A stretch of 64,000 nucleotides of DNA, from the NCBI RefSeq assembly GCF_002087085.1, contig NZ_MWQY01000012.1, positions 62,001-126,000 of the forward strand, in the 5' to 3' direction. Origin of the DNA: Marispirochaeta aestuarii (GTDB taxonomy: Bacteria; Spirochaetota; Spirochaetia; JC444; Marispirochaetaceae). A program made the position numbers and the translations under genes. Positions 51,515 to 59,527 of the stretch are shown piece after piece (position 1 is the stretch's first letter; the number at the start of each line of letters is the position of its first letter). Under the pieces are notes generated by a model, which was not told where the DNA came from, searched no databases, and worked only from the letters and a program-made list of their open reading frames with translations.

Positions 51515-52066
51515 CTATCCCAGAAATACCTGCCCTGAATTGTCGATGGCCAGAATGGTTTTGCACTCGGAGCAGCGAAAACGTCCCGATTTGGTCGCCT
51601 TGAGTTTCTTGCCGCAGATCGGGCACTGGAAAATCTTCGGAAAAACATCGGTGGAACCGCTCTTTCCATCGGAATTGAAAAAATCAACCGCTTCGTTGAG
51701 ATTGTCCTTGATGTTAAAGAACTGAGAGAAACCGAGGAGCTGAAAAACTTCGTATACCTTGGGCTGGATCTCCAGCAGGACCAGATCGCCTCCCCGGGGT
51801 TTTACCGCCTTGAGAAATGCGGTAAACGAGCCAATTCCCGTACTGGAGACATAGTTGAGACCACCGCAGTTAAAAATCAGCTTGGTATAACCGCTTTCTA
51901 CAGCCCGGGTAACTCTTTTTTGAAAGAAGTTGGAATTATAGGTGTCGATATATCCTGTAAGATACAGCACCAGACATCCGTCGACGGAGTCGACTTTCTG
52001 CAGGCGGATCTTGAGGCTGTCGTCCTTTTCGTCGTCAAAACCAGCTACAATGTCGTTATTGCTCAT
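51515..52066 (-). CDS. STAS-domain protein with C-terminal zinc ribbon
   Basis: A 183-residue protein with AGAGG before the ATG. Residues ~28-130 are a STAS domain of the anti-anti-sigma type: CLVLYLTGYIDTYNSNFFQK, LIFNCGGLNYVSSTGIGSFT, where Ser74 or Ser75 aligns with the phosphoserine of SpoIIAA. Residues 148-168 are a zinc ribbon, CPICGKKLK and RCSECKT (Cys148, 151, 165, 168). The combination of partner-switch domain and zinc ribbon in one chain is unusual. The cognate kinase or phosphatase is not in the window. Confidence 0.78.
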   Translation of the reverse strand: MSNNDIVAGFDDEKDDSLKIRLQKVDSVDGCLVLYLTGYIDTYNSNFFQKRVTRAVESGYTKLIFNCGGLNYVSSTGIGSFTAFLKAVKPRGGDLVLLEIQPKVYEVFQLLGFSQFFNIKDNLNEAVDFFNSDGKSGSTDVFPKIFQCPICGKKLKATKSGRFRCSECKTILAIDNSGQVFLG

Positions 52067-52241
52067 GTGACCTCTTTCATCAGAAATGGAATTCCTCAGA
52101 CTATGCTAATAGTATAGGGCTCTCCATTCTTTGTCAAATTATTACCACATATTCCCGAAATTACAAGACATTTATCAGTATTATCCGGGAATCCCTATAA
52201 TCTTTTCATCGGCTAAAGTCTGCTTCATCTTAACTGCTTAC

Positions 52242-52271
52242 TTGACCGGTAATAAGCTAAGGACGTAAGAT
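52242..52271 (+). promoter_or_regulatory. Predicted promoter of secreted-protein gene
   Basis: TTGACC (52242-52247) and TAAGAT (52266-52271) with an 18-base spacer, 22 bases before the ATG. A better -10, TATAAT at 52196-52201, lies further up but has only a weak -35 (TTATCA). Confidence 0.35.
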
Positions 52272-52293
52272 TATTGCAAAGGGGGAGTAACCT

Positions 52294-52770
52294 ATGCTGC
52301 GATCTGTTCTCCTTGTACTGCTGATTGCTTTATGCGGGATCTCTGTTTCGGCGGAAACTCCGTTCCAGGCGCTTTCGGATATCCTGGATCTGGAGGCTTC
52401 CCTTAAGGCCGTGAGCACCGATCCGGCTCTTATTGAGGAGCTGCGGGATAATCAGCGACTGGTACTCTTTACCGGGACCATCGCCGCCAGAAAGATAATC
52501 AACGGAGACGAGGCCGATTTTATCGGGGAACTGGAGCTGATAGATGGAGAATGGCACGGGACAAGCGCCGTCTCCATGTATAAAAGCTACCTTCGCCTCG
52601 AGGGACCCCGGTATTACGGAACGATACCCGAACGGCGAAGCCGCCGGCAGGACCCCAGGGAGATCGAAACAAACACCCGCTATCTGGTTATCGGGGAGGT
52701 TATTGATCTCCGGCGGGAGGACAGGGGGGTTTTTCCTGTCATTAATGTGATGTTTCTGCGCCGGATATAG
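52294..52770 (+). CDS. Small exported protein, unknown
   Basis: A 158-residue protein with a clear signal peptide (LRSVLLVLLIALCGISVSAE, cleavage after SAxA-like site) behind the ribosome site GGGGGAG. The mature part is acidic-basic mixed with strands RLVLFTGTIAARKIINGDEA, FIGELELIDGEWHGTSAVSM and YLVIGEVIDLRREDRGVFPV. No family recognised. It is a single gene between the STAS gene and the sigma-54 activator; likely periplasmic. Nothing in the sequence gives a function. Confidence 0.6.
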   Translation: MLRSVLLVLLIALCGISVSAETPFQALSDILDLEASLKAVSTDPALIEELRDNQRLVLFTGTIAARKIINGDEADFIGELELIDGEWHGTSAVSMYKSYLRLEGPRYYGTIPERRSRRQDPREIETNTRYLVIGEVIDLRREDRGVFPVINVMFLRRI

Positions 52771-52797
52771 TGCCTCAATCCCATGGCCCCTCCTGTA

Positions 52798-53907
52798 TCA
52801 GCTGAACAGCAGGTCTTCTCCCCGTATCAGGTCGGATTCTGCAATCAGCGCTGCCCGGGTAAGACAGGAGCTGAGCTGACGAATGTTTCCCGGCCAGTCA
52901 TAATCCAGTAAACGGTCCATTGCCCGGTGATCCAGGCGTTTATCCTTTTTTCGGAGAAGGTGGAAGGTCAGGAGGGGAATGTCCTCCTTTCGTTCCCGCA
53001 GCGGAGGGATGTGGATGGGGAGAATATTCAGGCGATAGAAGAGGTCTTCCCTGAAGCACTTTTCCGTGACCATTTCTTTCAGGTCCCGGTTGGTGGCGGC
53101 GATAAAGCGCGTATCCACGCTAACCGGTCTGTTCGAACCCAGGGGGTGAAAAACCCCCTCCTCGATAACCCGCAGCAGTTTGGCCTGATGGTCCATGGGG
53201 AGTTCTCCGATTTCGTCCAGGAAAAAACTTCCTCCGTTGCTGAGTACCAGTCCGCCCGCCCGGTCTACGGCCCCCGTGTAGGAGCCGGTTTTTGTTCCGA
53301 AAAGCTCGGACTCGATCAGGGCCGGGGGAATGGCGCCGCAGTTCCGGAAGCAGAAAGGTCCATCTCTGCGGGGTGAAAGCTTGTGAATAATCTCCGCCGC
53401 AACCCCTTTTCCCGTGCCGCTTTCGCCGCTCAGTAATACTGGCTGGTTTGAGGCGGCGAACTTTTCCATCAGCTGTTTTACCTGCCTGATTGCGGTACTT
53501 TCTCCGAGGAAGCCGTCAAATACCGAATTTTCGCCGCAACACAGGGGTTCCGTGTTTCTGCATAAAAGTTCCGTGCACAGCCTGGTTATTGTACCGGGTT
53601 GGGGCGGATCAGGAAGCCAGTCATAGGCCCCCAGCTTCAGGGCCTGTACAATCGAGTTTACCTCCGAACGGGGGGCCAGGGCCAGAATCGCCGGGGAAAA
53701 TGCCTTTCTGCGGATTTCCTTGAGAACTTTCTGCCAGTCCCGTATACCGAGATCGAGAATGACAGTGTTAAAGGATTCATGACCCCGGCAATCCTCGATG
53801 GAGCGGCACACTTCGGTACAGGAAGAGGGAGGCACCATGGCATCAATGAGGGAGGATGTAAGTGTATTGTCTGTAATAATCAGTAGTTTCAACATTTTTA
53901 ATTGCAT
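52798..53907 (-). CDS. Sigma-54 interaction-domain regulator without DNA-binding domain
   Basis: A 369-residue AAA+ activator. Residues 1-110 look like a receiver with Asp52 in VILDLGIRD but without the conserved acidic pair, Thr/Ser and Lys (IITDN, LALAPRS, DWLPDPP), so it is probably a pseudo-receiver. Residues ~130-350 are the sigma-54 domain: Walker A GESGTGKG (161-168), GSYTGA (208-213) in place of GAFTGA, Walker B FFLDEIGE (228-235), ATNRDLKEMV and FREDLFYRLNILPI. It stops at DLIRGEDLLFS with no Fis-type helix-turn-helix. ATG 53895 is an alternative start. It may act from solution, or on other proteins. Confidence 0.78.
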   Translation of the reverse strand: MQLKMLKLLIITDNTLTSSLIDAMVPPSSCTEVCRSIEDCRGHESFNTVILDLGIRDWQKVLKEIRRKAFSPAILALAPRSEVNSIVQALKLGAYDWLPDPPQPGTITRLCTELLCRNTEPLCCGENSVFDGFLGESTAIRQVKQLMEKFAASNQPVLLSGESGTGKGVAAEIIHKLSPRRDGPFCFRNCGAIPPALIESELFGTKTGSYTGAVDRAGGLVLSNGGSFFLDEIGELPMDHQAKLLRVIEEGVFHPLGSNRPVSVDTRFIAATNRDLKEMVTEKCFREDLFYRLNILPIHIPPLRERKEDIPLLTFHLLRKKDKRLDHRAMDRLLDYDWPGNIRQLSSCLTRAALIAESDLIRGEDLLFS

Positions 53908-53968
53908 CCATAGTACACCATAACTCGGGATTTTGCAAGTAATTGGTCAGTCCACAGCGTTTTTCTGA

Positions 53969-53998
53969 TTGACATGGAGGCTGGCTGCACGCGAGAAT
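53969..53998 (+). promoter_or_regulatory. Predicted promoter of fxsA-like gene
   Basis: TTGACA (53969-53974, perfect) and GAGAAT (53993-53998) with an 18-base spacer. The -10 ends seven bases before ATG 54006, so transcription would begin at or next to the start codon; no ribosome site is seen. Confidence 0.4.
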
Positions 53999-54005
53999 AG
54001 AAACG

Positions 54006-54449
54006 ATGATCACCGAACGCCCGCTTCTCGGACTCTTTGACCGCGCCGCCATATACCGGCTTTTTTTACTTGTTCTTGCAGTTTCTCTGCTCTTTATCGC
54101 TGAAATAAGCCTCTATGCCCGGGCTTTTTCCCTCTTTTCTCTGGACCTGGTTCTGGCTGTTACAGCGGGAACCGGTTTTCTGGCCTTTTTCTGGCTCGTG
54201 CTGATGGTACGGCGACTTCTTAACCGTATCCTTAAGGAGATCCGGACGGGGGTATTTCCGGAGCAGCTTGTCGTCCGTCTTCTGGGGGTCATATCCGGGG
54301 GGCTTCTGCTGTTGCTCCCGGGCTTTATTACCGATTTCCTTGGTCTTGTGATACTCCTGAGTTTCCTCAAAAGGCTTGCCGGCAGGATACTTCTGGCTGT
54401 CTACGGAGAGAGGATCAAAGGCGCCTACGAGTATCTCAAGCTTTCCTGA
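54006..54449 (+). CDS. FxsA-family membrane protein
   Basis: A 147-residue protein with three or four membrane segments (residues ~17-35, 45-67, 91-120). LLLLPGFITDFLGLVILLSF followed by LKRLAGRILL is the conserved core of the FxsA/SuppressorF exclusion family (GxLLLxPGFxTDxLG). The function of the family is only loosely known from phage T7 exclusion in E. coli. There is no ribosome site; see leaderless finding. Its 3' end overlaps the glycosyltransferase gene on the other strand by 14 bases. Confidence 0.75.
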   Translation: MITERPLLGLFDRAAIYRLFLLVLAVSLLFIAEISLYARAFSLFSLDLVLAVTAGTGFLAFFWLVLMVRRLLNRILKEIRTGVFPEQLVVRLLGVISGGLLLLLPGFITDFLGLVILLSFLKRLAGRILLAVYGERIKGAYEYLKLS

Positions 54450-55188
54450 TGCGGGCAGAGAGCATTGCGAAGCTGAAAAAAAGGTAAGCGAATCCACGCA
54501 GCGTCCGCCACGGGCGTTTCAGGAGAAGGGGCAGCACATAACGGCCTTTCTCCCAGGATTCCCGGGAGATTCTTTTCTTTTTCCCGGCAAAAATTTCAAA
54601 ACAGTCGCCGCAGTAGATGTATATTCCCTCCGAGAGTCTGTCACGGTTCTCCAGAAGCCATTTTTCCCGGCCCTTGATGCCCCGGCCGGTAAGCAGCAGG
54701 GACGGCGATGCCTTGCGAATGGCCAGAAGAATATTCTCCTCCGCCGGCCGCTTGTAATGACCCGCGCAGCGCCCCACGATATTGAGACCCGGAAAAGAGG
54801 TACGCAGGTTTGAAGTGGATATCTGGATATTACCGTGGGTTGACCCCAGAAGGTAGACCGATTTCCCGTAACGCTCCAGGCAGCCCAGAAGCTTGATAAT
54901 AAAATCAAAGGGCATGTAGGTGGCGGGTACCGGCCGTTTGAGAAAGCGGCATACCCGTCCTGTTCCGCGGGTAACGGGGATAACCAGGCTCGCTTCCTGG
55001 AGAATGCGGGCGCGCTCATGACTGTGCCGGGCCCGGATAAGGTCCCAGGTCTCCACCAGAACTATCTGGTGTTTTCCTCCCCGTTCCAGCATCTCCCTGA
55101 CTGCAGCGTCGAGGTTCTCCTCCGGCAGATCGTGTACCGGTACGGAAAGAAAATCTATGCGCCGTGTTCCGGCGACTTTAACTGCCAT
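54436..55188 (-). CDS. WecG/TagA/CpsF-family glycosyltransferase, active-site variant
   Basis: A 250-residue GT26 enzyme: FLSVPVHDLPEENLDAAVRE, GKSVYLLGSTHGNIQISTSN, FPGLNIVGRCAGHYKRP, PSLLLTGRGIKGREKWLLEN and CFEIFAGKKKRISRESWEKG with PLLLKRPWR at the C-terminus, a membrane-docking tail. Family members transfer ManNAc, ManNAcA or glucosyl residues onto lipid-linked GlcNAc. The usual IPDG-x-G motif with catalytic Asp reads IPVTRGTGR at residues 70-78, so the canonical Asp is missing. It overlaps the rsmE 3' end by 34 bases; a slightly later start cannot be excluded. Confidence 0.78.
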   Translation of the reverse strand: MAVKVAGTRRIDFLSVPVHDLPEENLDAAVREMLERGGKHQIVLVETWDLIRARHSHERARILQEASLVIPVTRGTGRVCRFLKRPVPATYMPFDFIIKLLGCLERYGKSVYLLGSTHGNIQISTSNLRTSFPGLNIVGRCAGHYKRPAEENILLAIRKASPSLLLTGRGIKGREKWLLENRDRLSEGIYIYCGDCFEIFAGKKKRISRESWEKGRYVLPLLLKRPWRTLRGFAYLFFSFAMLSARIRKA

Positions 55189-55925
55189 CTCCCTGACTCC
55201 CGCAGAATAGTCTGTACCGCCGCGACAGCGTAGATGGCCGCGGTTTCGGCCCGGAGTACGCTGTCTCCCAGGTAGATCGAATCATAATGCAAGGAAGAGA
55301 AAAGTTCCAGTTCCTTATGGGAAAATCCGCCCTCAGGGCCGATCAGAAGCCCGATCCTGCCGGATGTGTTCTGCAACAGTCCGTGCAGACCAGAATCCCC
55401 CAGGGGTTTCTCGTGAAAAAAAAGGACCGTATCCAGGTCCCTGGTAGTTGCTTTCAGGTCTTTGTGCCTTATGGGGAGCAGTATTTCCGGGGGGATCCCT
55501 GTTCCGCTCTGCTGCAGAGCTTCCCTGGCGACTTTTTTCCAGCGTTCCTGTTTACGCCGGAAGTCCCCGGGCTCGAGCCTGACGCTGGAATGATCACTTA
55601 GAAAAGGGACAATCCTGCGCACACCGCATTCCGTTGCCTGCCGCACAACCTGGTCCATCTTTTTCCCCCTGGGGATACCAAGGATGAGACTCAGCTGGAA
55701 GTCCGCCTCCGGTACTTTTTTGTTCTGCGGACGAATCTTCACAGAGGTGCTTTCGCTGTCCATGGACAATATGCAGCAGTCAAAGCGTCTGCCGGCGCTG
55801 TCGAGGGCCGGAAATTCGATTCCGGGACTCAGGCGCAGCACCCTGCTCAGATAATGGTGTTCCCCGCCGGTCAGAACGAGGTCCTCCTCGCCGGACCAGG
55901 AGGGGGGCAGCACAAACTGGCGCAT
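55155..55925 (-). CDS. rsmE: 16S rRNA m3U1498 methyltransferase
   Basis: A 256-residue SPOUT methyltransferase. LTGGEHHYLSRVLRLSPGIE is the N-terminal PUA-like segment, LGIPRGKKMDQVVRQATECG and IVPFLSDHSSVRL the central part, and IGLLIGPEGGFSHKELELFS with SIYLGDSVLRAETAAIYAVA the knotted SAM-binding site (GPEGGF and LGxxxLRxETA). It methylates U1498 of 16S rRNA. It overlaps the yjbQ-type gene by one base and the glycosyltransferase by 34. Confidence 0.92.
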   Translation of the reverse strand: MRQFVLPPSWSGEEDLVLTGGEHHYLSRVLRLSPGIEFPALDSAGRRFDCCILSMDSESTSVKIRPQNKKVPEADFQLSLILGIPRGKKMDQVVRQATECGVRRIVPFLSDHSSVRLEPGDFRRKQERWKKVAREALQQSGTGIPPEILLPIRHKDLKATTRDLDTVLFFHEKPLGDSGLHGLLQNTSGRIGLLIGPEGGFSHKELELFSSLHYDSIYLGDSVLRAETAAIYAVAAVQTILRESGRWQLKSPEHGA

Positions 55926-56329
55926 CAGGCAGATGGTATAAGCTGTACAAATACCGAGCGGTTCCGGGGACCGTCAAACTCGGTCAGATAGATTCCCTGC
56001 CAGGTCCCCAGGGTCAGTCTGCCGTCGTGTACCGGAATCGAAACGCTGGGGCCCATCATGCTGGTCTTGATGTGGGCTGCGGAATTGCCCTCCGCATGGG
56101 CGTAGCCGTCCTGAAAGGGGACAATCCTGTTCAGTTCCATCAGCATGTCCCGCTGTACGTCGGGGTCGGCGGCCTCGTTTATCGTAACTCCGCAGGTGGT
56201 GTGGGGGATGTAGACGAGGCAGATCCCCTCCCGGAGACCTGCGTCGGCGACAATCCGTTTTACCTGGCTGCTGATATCCATGAATACGGTCTGCCCGGTG
56301 GTTTTTATCTTGAAATTGATAAAAGACAT
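55925..56329 (-). CDS. YjbQ/UPF0047 family protein
   Basis: A 134-residue protein with the family's conserved stretches: IKTTGQTVFMDISSQVKRIV, VYIPHTTCGVTINEAADPDV, HAEGNSAAHIKTSMMGPSVS and LTLGTWQGIYLTEFDGPRNR. The His and Cys residues in HTTCG and HAEGNSxAH form a metal or catalytic site. Some members have thiamine-phosphate-synthase-like activity; the biological role is uncertain. One base overlaps rsmE and two bases separate it from ctpA, so the four minus-strand genes probably form one operon. Confidence 0.88.
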   Translation of the reverse strand: MSFINFKIKTTGQTVFMDISSQVKRIVADAGLREGICLVYIPHTTCGVTINEAADPDVQRDMLMELNRIVPFQDGYAHAEGNSAAHIKTSMMGPSVSIPVHDGRLTLGTWQGIYLTEFDGPRNRSVFVQLIPSA

Positions 56330-56331
56330 AA

Positions 56332-57741
56332 TTACCGCACCTCCCCGGACTCGAGCATCTCCACAGCCCGCTGAAGAACCTTGTCGAACTCCAGGTCGTA
56401 GACCGGAGGAAAATCCATGCGGCGGTTGTATTCGCTGCGGACAAGAAAACGTATGTCCCGTTCATCGAGACTGATCCCCTGGTTCCGGAGTCTGTCGATA
56501 AAGGCGTCTACCTTCTCCGGGTCTTCCCGGGGATTCTCCTCCACAAAGGAAACGATGGTGTTGTTTTCGAATATCTGCTGCAGAGACGCCTGTTCCTCTT
56601 CACTCAGTTCTTCCGGGGGTATACCCAGATCCGGCTCTACTCCGACCTCATCCACGCTGATACCCGCCGGGGTGTAGTAGCGGGCAATGGTCAGTTTGAA
56701 TCCGGTTTCTCCGAACTCTCTGACCCATTGAACGGATCCCTTGCCGTAGGTGGTTTCACCGATCAGGTATCCCCGGCCGGAATCCTTCATGGCACCGGCA
56801 AAGATCTCCGACGCAGATGCGGATCCCTTGTCCACCAGCACAATTACCGGTACCGTCTCCGGGATTTCCGTGGAAGAATCCGCGGTAAAGCGCTTGTTTT
56901 CGCTGGGAATCCGGGAACGGGTACTTACGATAGTCCCGGAATCGAGAAAGAGGTCCGCCACATCGACGACGGAATCAAGCAGACCGCCGGGGTTTCCCCT
57001 GACGTCGACGATAATGGACCGGTATCCCCGCTCTTCAAAGAAGTCGAAGGCCTCCCGTACCCTGTCGTCGGTATAGGGGGTCCAGTCGACGATGCGGAGG
57101 TACGCGATAGTGCCGATCATATCCTGCTTTATGGTGGGAACCTCGATAATCGCCCTGGTAATGGTAACATCAAAACTGATGGAATCCCGTCTGAGGATCT
57201 TAACCTTAACCTCTGTTCCCGGGGGGCCTTTCAGCTTGTCCACGACCTCGTCCAGGGTCAGTTCTTCGGTGGATTCTCCTTCCACGGCAGTGATATGGTC
57301 CCCGGCATGGATGCCGGCCCGGTACGCCGGGGCCCCTTCAATGGGCGAGACAACCTCGACGTACTGTGGATAGGGCCGCCGGGGGGTGGGTTCCAGCTCC
57401 AGGGAAGGATCCGGCTTGGATATGATCAGACCTACGCCGCCGAAGCGTCCGGTGGTGGTGTTGCGGAGCAGCCGCATATCGTTTTTCGTCAGGTAGACCG
57501 AATAGGGATCGTCGAGGCTTTCAAAAAGTCCCTTGATGGCTCCCATGTAGAGGGTTTCCGGGTCTATTTCCTCCACGTAGTTATCCTGTACGTATCTGAA
57601 CAGAAAATTGAACATGTTCAGGTATTCCTGGGTATTCTCGGTCTGGGATTCCGCTGTCAGAACCGGGTTTGACAGGGCAGAAAACGAGATAAAAACCGCC
57701 AGGACGGTGGCCATGATCAGCAGTACAGGTTTCAGTTTCAT
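56332..57741 (-). CDS. ctpA: C-terminal processing protease (S41, PDZ)
   Basis: A 469-residue exported serine protease. Residues 1-30 are a signal/anchor segment. The PDZ domain spans ~100-195 (GVGLIISKP, YRAGIHAGDHITAVEGESTE). The protease follows: IIVDVRGNPGGLLDSVVDVA, DKGSASASEIFAGAMKDSGR with Ser309 as nucleophile and TYGKGSVQWV with Lys334 as base, at the usual spacing of 25. It would trim C-terminal ends of periplasmic or outer-membrane proteins. It is first in the minus-strand operon with yjbQ- and rsmE-type genes. A C-terminal ~80-residue extension is acidic and helical. Confidence 0.92.
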   Translation of the reverse strand: MKLKPVLLIMATVLAVFISFSALSNPVLTAESQTENTQEYLNMFNFLFRYVQDNYVEEIDPETLYMGAIKGLFESLDDPYSVYLTKNDMRLLRNTTTGRFGGVGLIISKPDPSLELEPTPRRPYPQYVEVVSPIEGAPAYRAGIHAGDHITAVEGESTEELTLDEVVDKLKGPPGTEVKVKILRRDSISFDVTITRAIIEVPTIKQDMIGTIAYLRIVDWTPYTDDRVREAFDFFEERGYRSIIVDVRGNPGGLLDSVVDVADLFLDSGTIVSTRSRIPSENKRFTADSSTEIPETVPVIVLVDKGSASASEIFAGAMKDSGRGYLIGETTYGKGSVQWVREFGETGFKLTIARYYTPAGISVDEVGVEPDLGIPPEELSEEEQASLQQIFENNTIVSFVEENPREDPEKVDAFIDRLRNQGISLDERDIRFLVRSEYNRRMDFPPVYDLEFDKVLQRAVEMLESGEVR

Positions 57742-57842
57742 GGTGCCTCCTCTATAGATCCTCTATAGAATAGTGTAGCCATTATCGCAAAGAAAATCAC
57801 CTCCTGAAAGCCTCTTAGCCCTTCAACCTTGACTGGTCCAAC

Positions 57843-57871
57843 TTGACTGGCGTAAGTGCTGTACGTACAAT
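57843..57871 (+). promoter_or_regulatory. Predicted sigma-70 promoter, near-consensus
   Basis: TTGACT (57843-57848) and TACAAT (57866-57871), five of six matches each, with an ideal 17-base spacer. A second TTGACTGG lies 14 bases upstream. The -10 ends seven bases before ATG 57879. Confidence 0.6.
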
Positions 57872-57878
57872 CGATACT

Positions 57879-58352
57879 ATGATGCGACGTCCCTGGCTGT
57901 TTCTCGGTGAATTTGTATGGGAAATCCTGCGCCTGGCGCTGGTTTTCAACCTGGTTGTGTTACTTGCCAACCGGGAAGGTTTTTTTGATACCGCTGCTCT
58001 CCTGTTTCTGCTGGGTATTCCCGGAACAATCTACCCCGTCGGGATCCTGGCCCTCTTTTTCGAGCCGGACAACTCAAGCCTCCGCATGATCCTTGCCCTG
58101 GGCAAGGGCCTGATGGTTTTAACTGAAGCTGTTTTACTGGGACTCGTTTCTGTTCTGGGGACCTTTCTCTCCCAGGTATTTCCTGCTCTTCTTTCACTGC
58201 GGCTCCCGGCATCCCTTGGTCCTGCGATTCTGATTCTGCTTGTCGCCGATTTGCTTTTCTTCTTCCTTCTGTTATTATTTAAAACGTCCCTCTCCGGGTC
58301 CGGAGAAAGGGGCATTCCCGAACCGCCGATCGTGGAAATCAAGGAGGAGTAG
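57879..58352 (+). CDS. Multi-pass membrane protein, unknown
   Basis: About 157 residues starting at ATG 57879 (ATG 57882 is equally possible); the upstream frame to 57843 overlaps the promoter and is rejected. Four hydrophobic segments (residues ~9-28, 35-57, 67-92, 108-132) and a short acidic tail (PEPPIVEIKEE). No family recognised. The stop touches the ATG of the FlhG-like gene and supplies its ribosome site (AGGAGGAG), so the two are translationally coupled. It might be part of the cell-pole or flagellar apparatus together with FlhG and FapA. Confidence 0.6.
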   Translation: MMRRPWLFLGEFVWEILRLALVFNLVVLLANREGFFDTAALLFLLGIPGTIYPVGILALFFEPDNSSLRMILALGKGLMVLTEAVLLGLVSVLGTFLSQVFPALLSLRLPASLGPAILILLVADLLFFFLLLLFKTSLSGSGERGIPEPPIVEIKEE

Positions 58353-59495
58353 ATGCAGGTTTTGCCAATAGCAAGCGGTAAAGGCGGAGTCGGCAAGTCT
58401 CTGGTTGCGACGAACCTGTCCATCGCCCTGGCCCAGGCGGGAAAGCAGGTCGTGCTGGCGGATCTTGACCTCGGTGCCTCCAATATTCACCTGGTCCTGG
58501 GCCTGGGATCGGTCCGGGAGGGCATAGGAACCTATCTGGAGAATCCCGGAAAAAAGATTAACGATGTTGTCATCGATTCAGGTTACGAAAACCTGCGTTT
58601 TATTCCCGGAGATGCAGAAATCCCCGGTATTGCGAATATTAAGACTTCCCAGAAAAGGAAGCTCCTGAAGGACCTTGGGTCCCTGGACGCGGATTACCTG
58701 ATAATGGACCTGGGGGCGGGAACGAATAATAATATCCTCGATTTTTTCCTTTACTCAGGGCAGGGAATTGTGGTTACCGCTCCAACCCTGACGGCGACCT
58801 TGAACGCCTATCTTTTTCTGAAGAATGCCATTTTCCGGATCATGAGCAACTCCTTCAAACGTAATTCCGCCGCCTGGGACTACCTGGACAAACTGCGGCA
58901 GGATGGGCAGTCCCTGCAGAAGGTCTATGTCCCCAAGCTGCTTGAGCGGATGAGCGCCGAGGATCCGGAAGGATTTGAGGTTTTCGAACGCAAGATGAGT
59001 CTTTTCCATCCCGGTCTCATCATGAACATGCTGGATGATCCCAAGGAGGGTGTCCGGGCACAGAAGATCCGGCGCTCCTGCAAGGAGTACCTTGGTCTGG
59101 ATCTTGAACACCTGGGAATAATCTACCGTGATCATCTGCAGGATGTAGCCCTGAACTCCCGGCTGCCTATTATTGCCTATAAACCTCAGACGGTCCTTTC
59201 CCAGGCCATCTATCGTATTGCCGACAAGATTCTGCAGCAGGAGGGGGAAAACACCGGTCCCCTGGACTATATGACCCTGGATGACTCCTATTTAACCGCC
59301 GAACTTGAGGCGGAAATAGATTTTGACGCCAGGGTTTTTGAGATGGAGGGGATGCTCAATTCCGGCGCCCTCTCCTATGGGGATCTGGTGGAAACCATCA
59401 AATCGCAGCAGTATGAGATTTCCCAGCTGCGTAAAGAGAATGCTCTTTTAAAAAAGAAGATAGTAAGCCTGATGCAGGACAGACAGGATTTTTAA
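58353..59495 (+). CDS. FlhG/MinD-like ParA-type ATPase
   Basis: A 380-residue ATPase starting directly after the preceding stop. The deviant Walker A is ASGKGGVGKSLVATNLSIAL (residues 7-26); VVLADLDLGASNIHLVLGLG is the switch region, YLIMDLGAGTNNNILDFFLY the Walker B. It belongs to the MinD/FlhG group with dimer-linked membrane or protein binding. The C-terminal ~60 residues are a coiled coil (IKSQQYEISQLRKENALLKK). With fapA next door, a role in flagellar number/placement or cell pole control is likely. It lacks the amphipathic MinD C-terminal tail. Confidence 0.82.
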   Translation: MQVLPIASGKGGVGKSLVATNLSIALAQAGKQVVLADLDLGASNIHLVLGLGSVREGIGTYLENPGKKINDVVIDSGYENLRFIPGDAEIPGIANIKTSQKRKLLKDLGSLDADYLIMDLGAGTNNNILDFFLYSGQGIVVTAPTLTATLNAYLFLKNAIFRIMSNSFKRNSAAWDYLDKLRQDGQSLQKVYVPKLLERMSAEDPEGFEVFERKMSLFHPGLIMNMLDDPKEGVRAQKIRRSCKEYLGLDLEHLGIIYRDHLQDVALNSRLPIIAYKPQTVLSQAIYRIADKILQQEGENTGPLDYMTLDDSYLTAELEAEIDFDARVFEMEGMLNSGALSYGDLVETIKSQQYEISQLRKENALLKKKIVSLMQDRQDF

Positions 59496-59527
59496 TCCTG
59501 CCAGGCTGGGACAGGTAAGAGAGAAGA

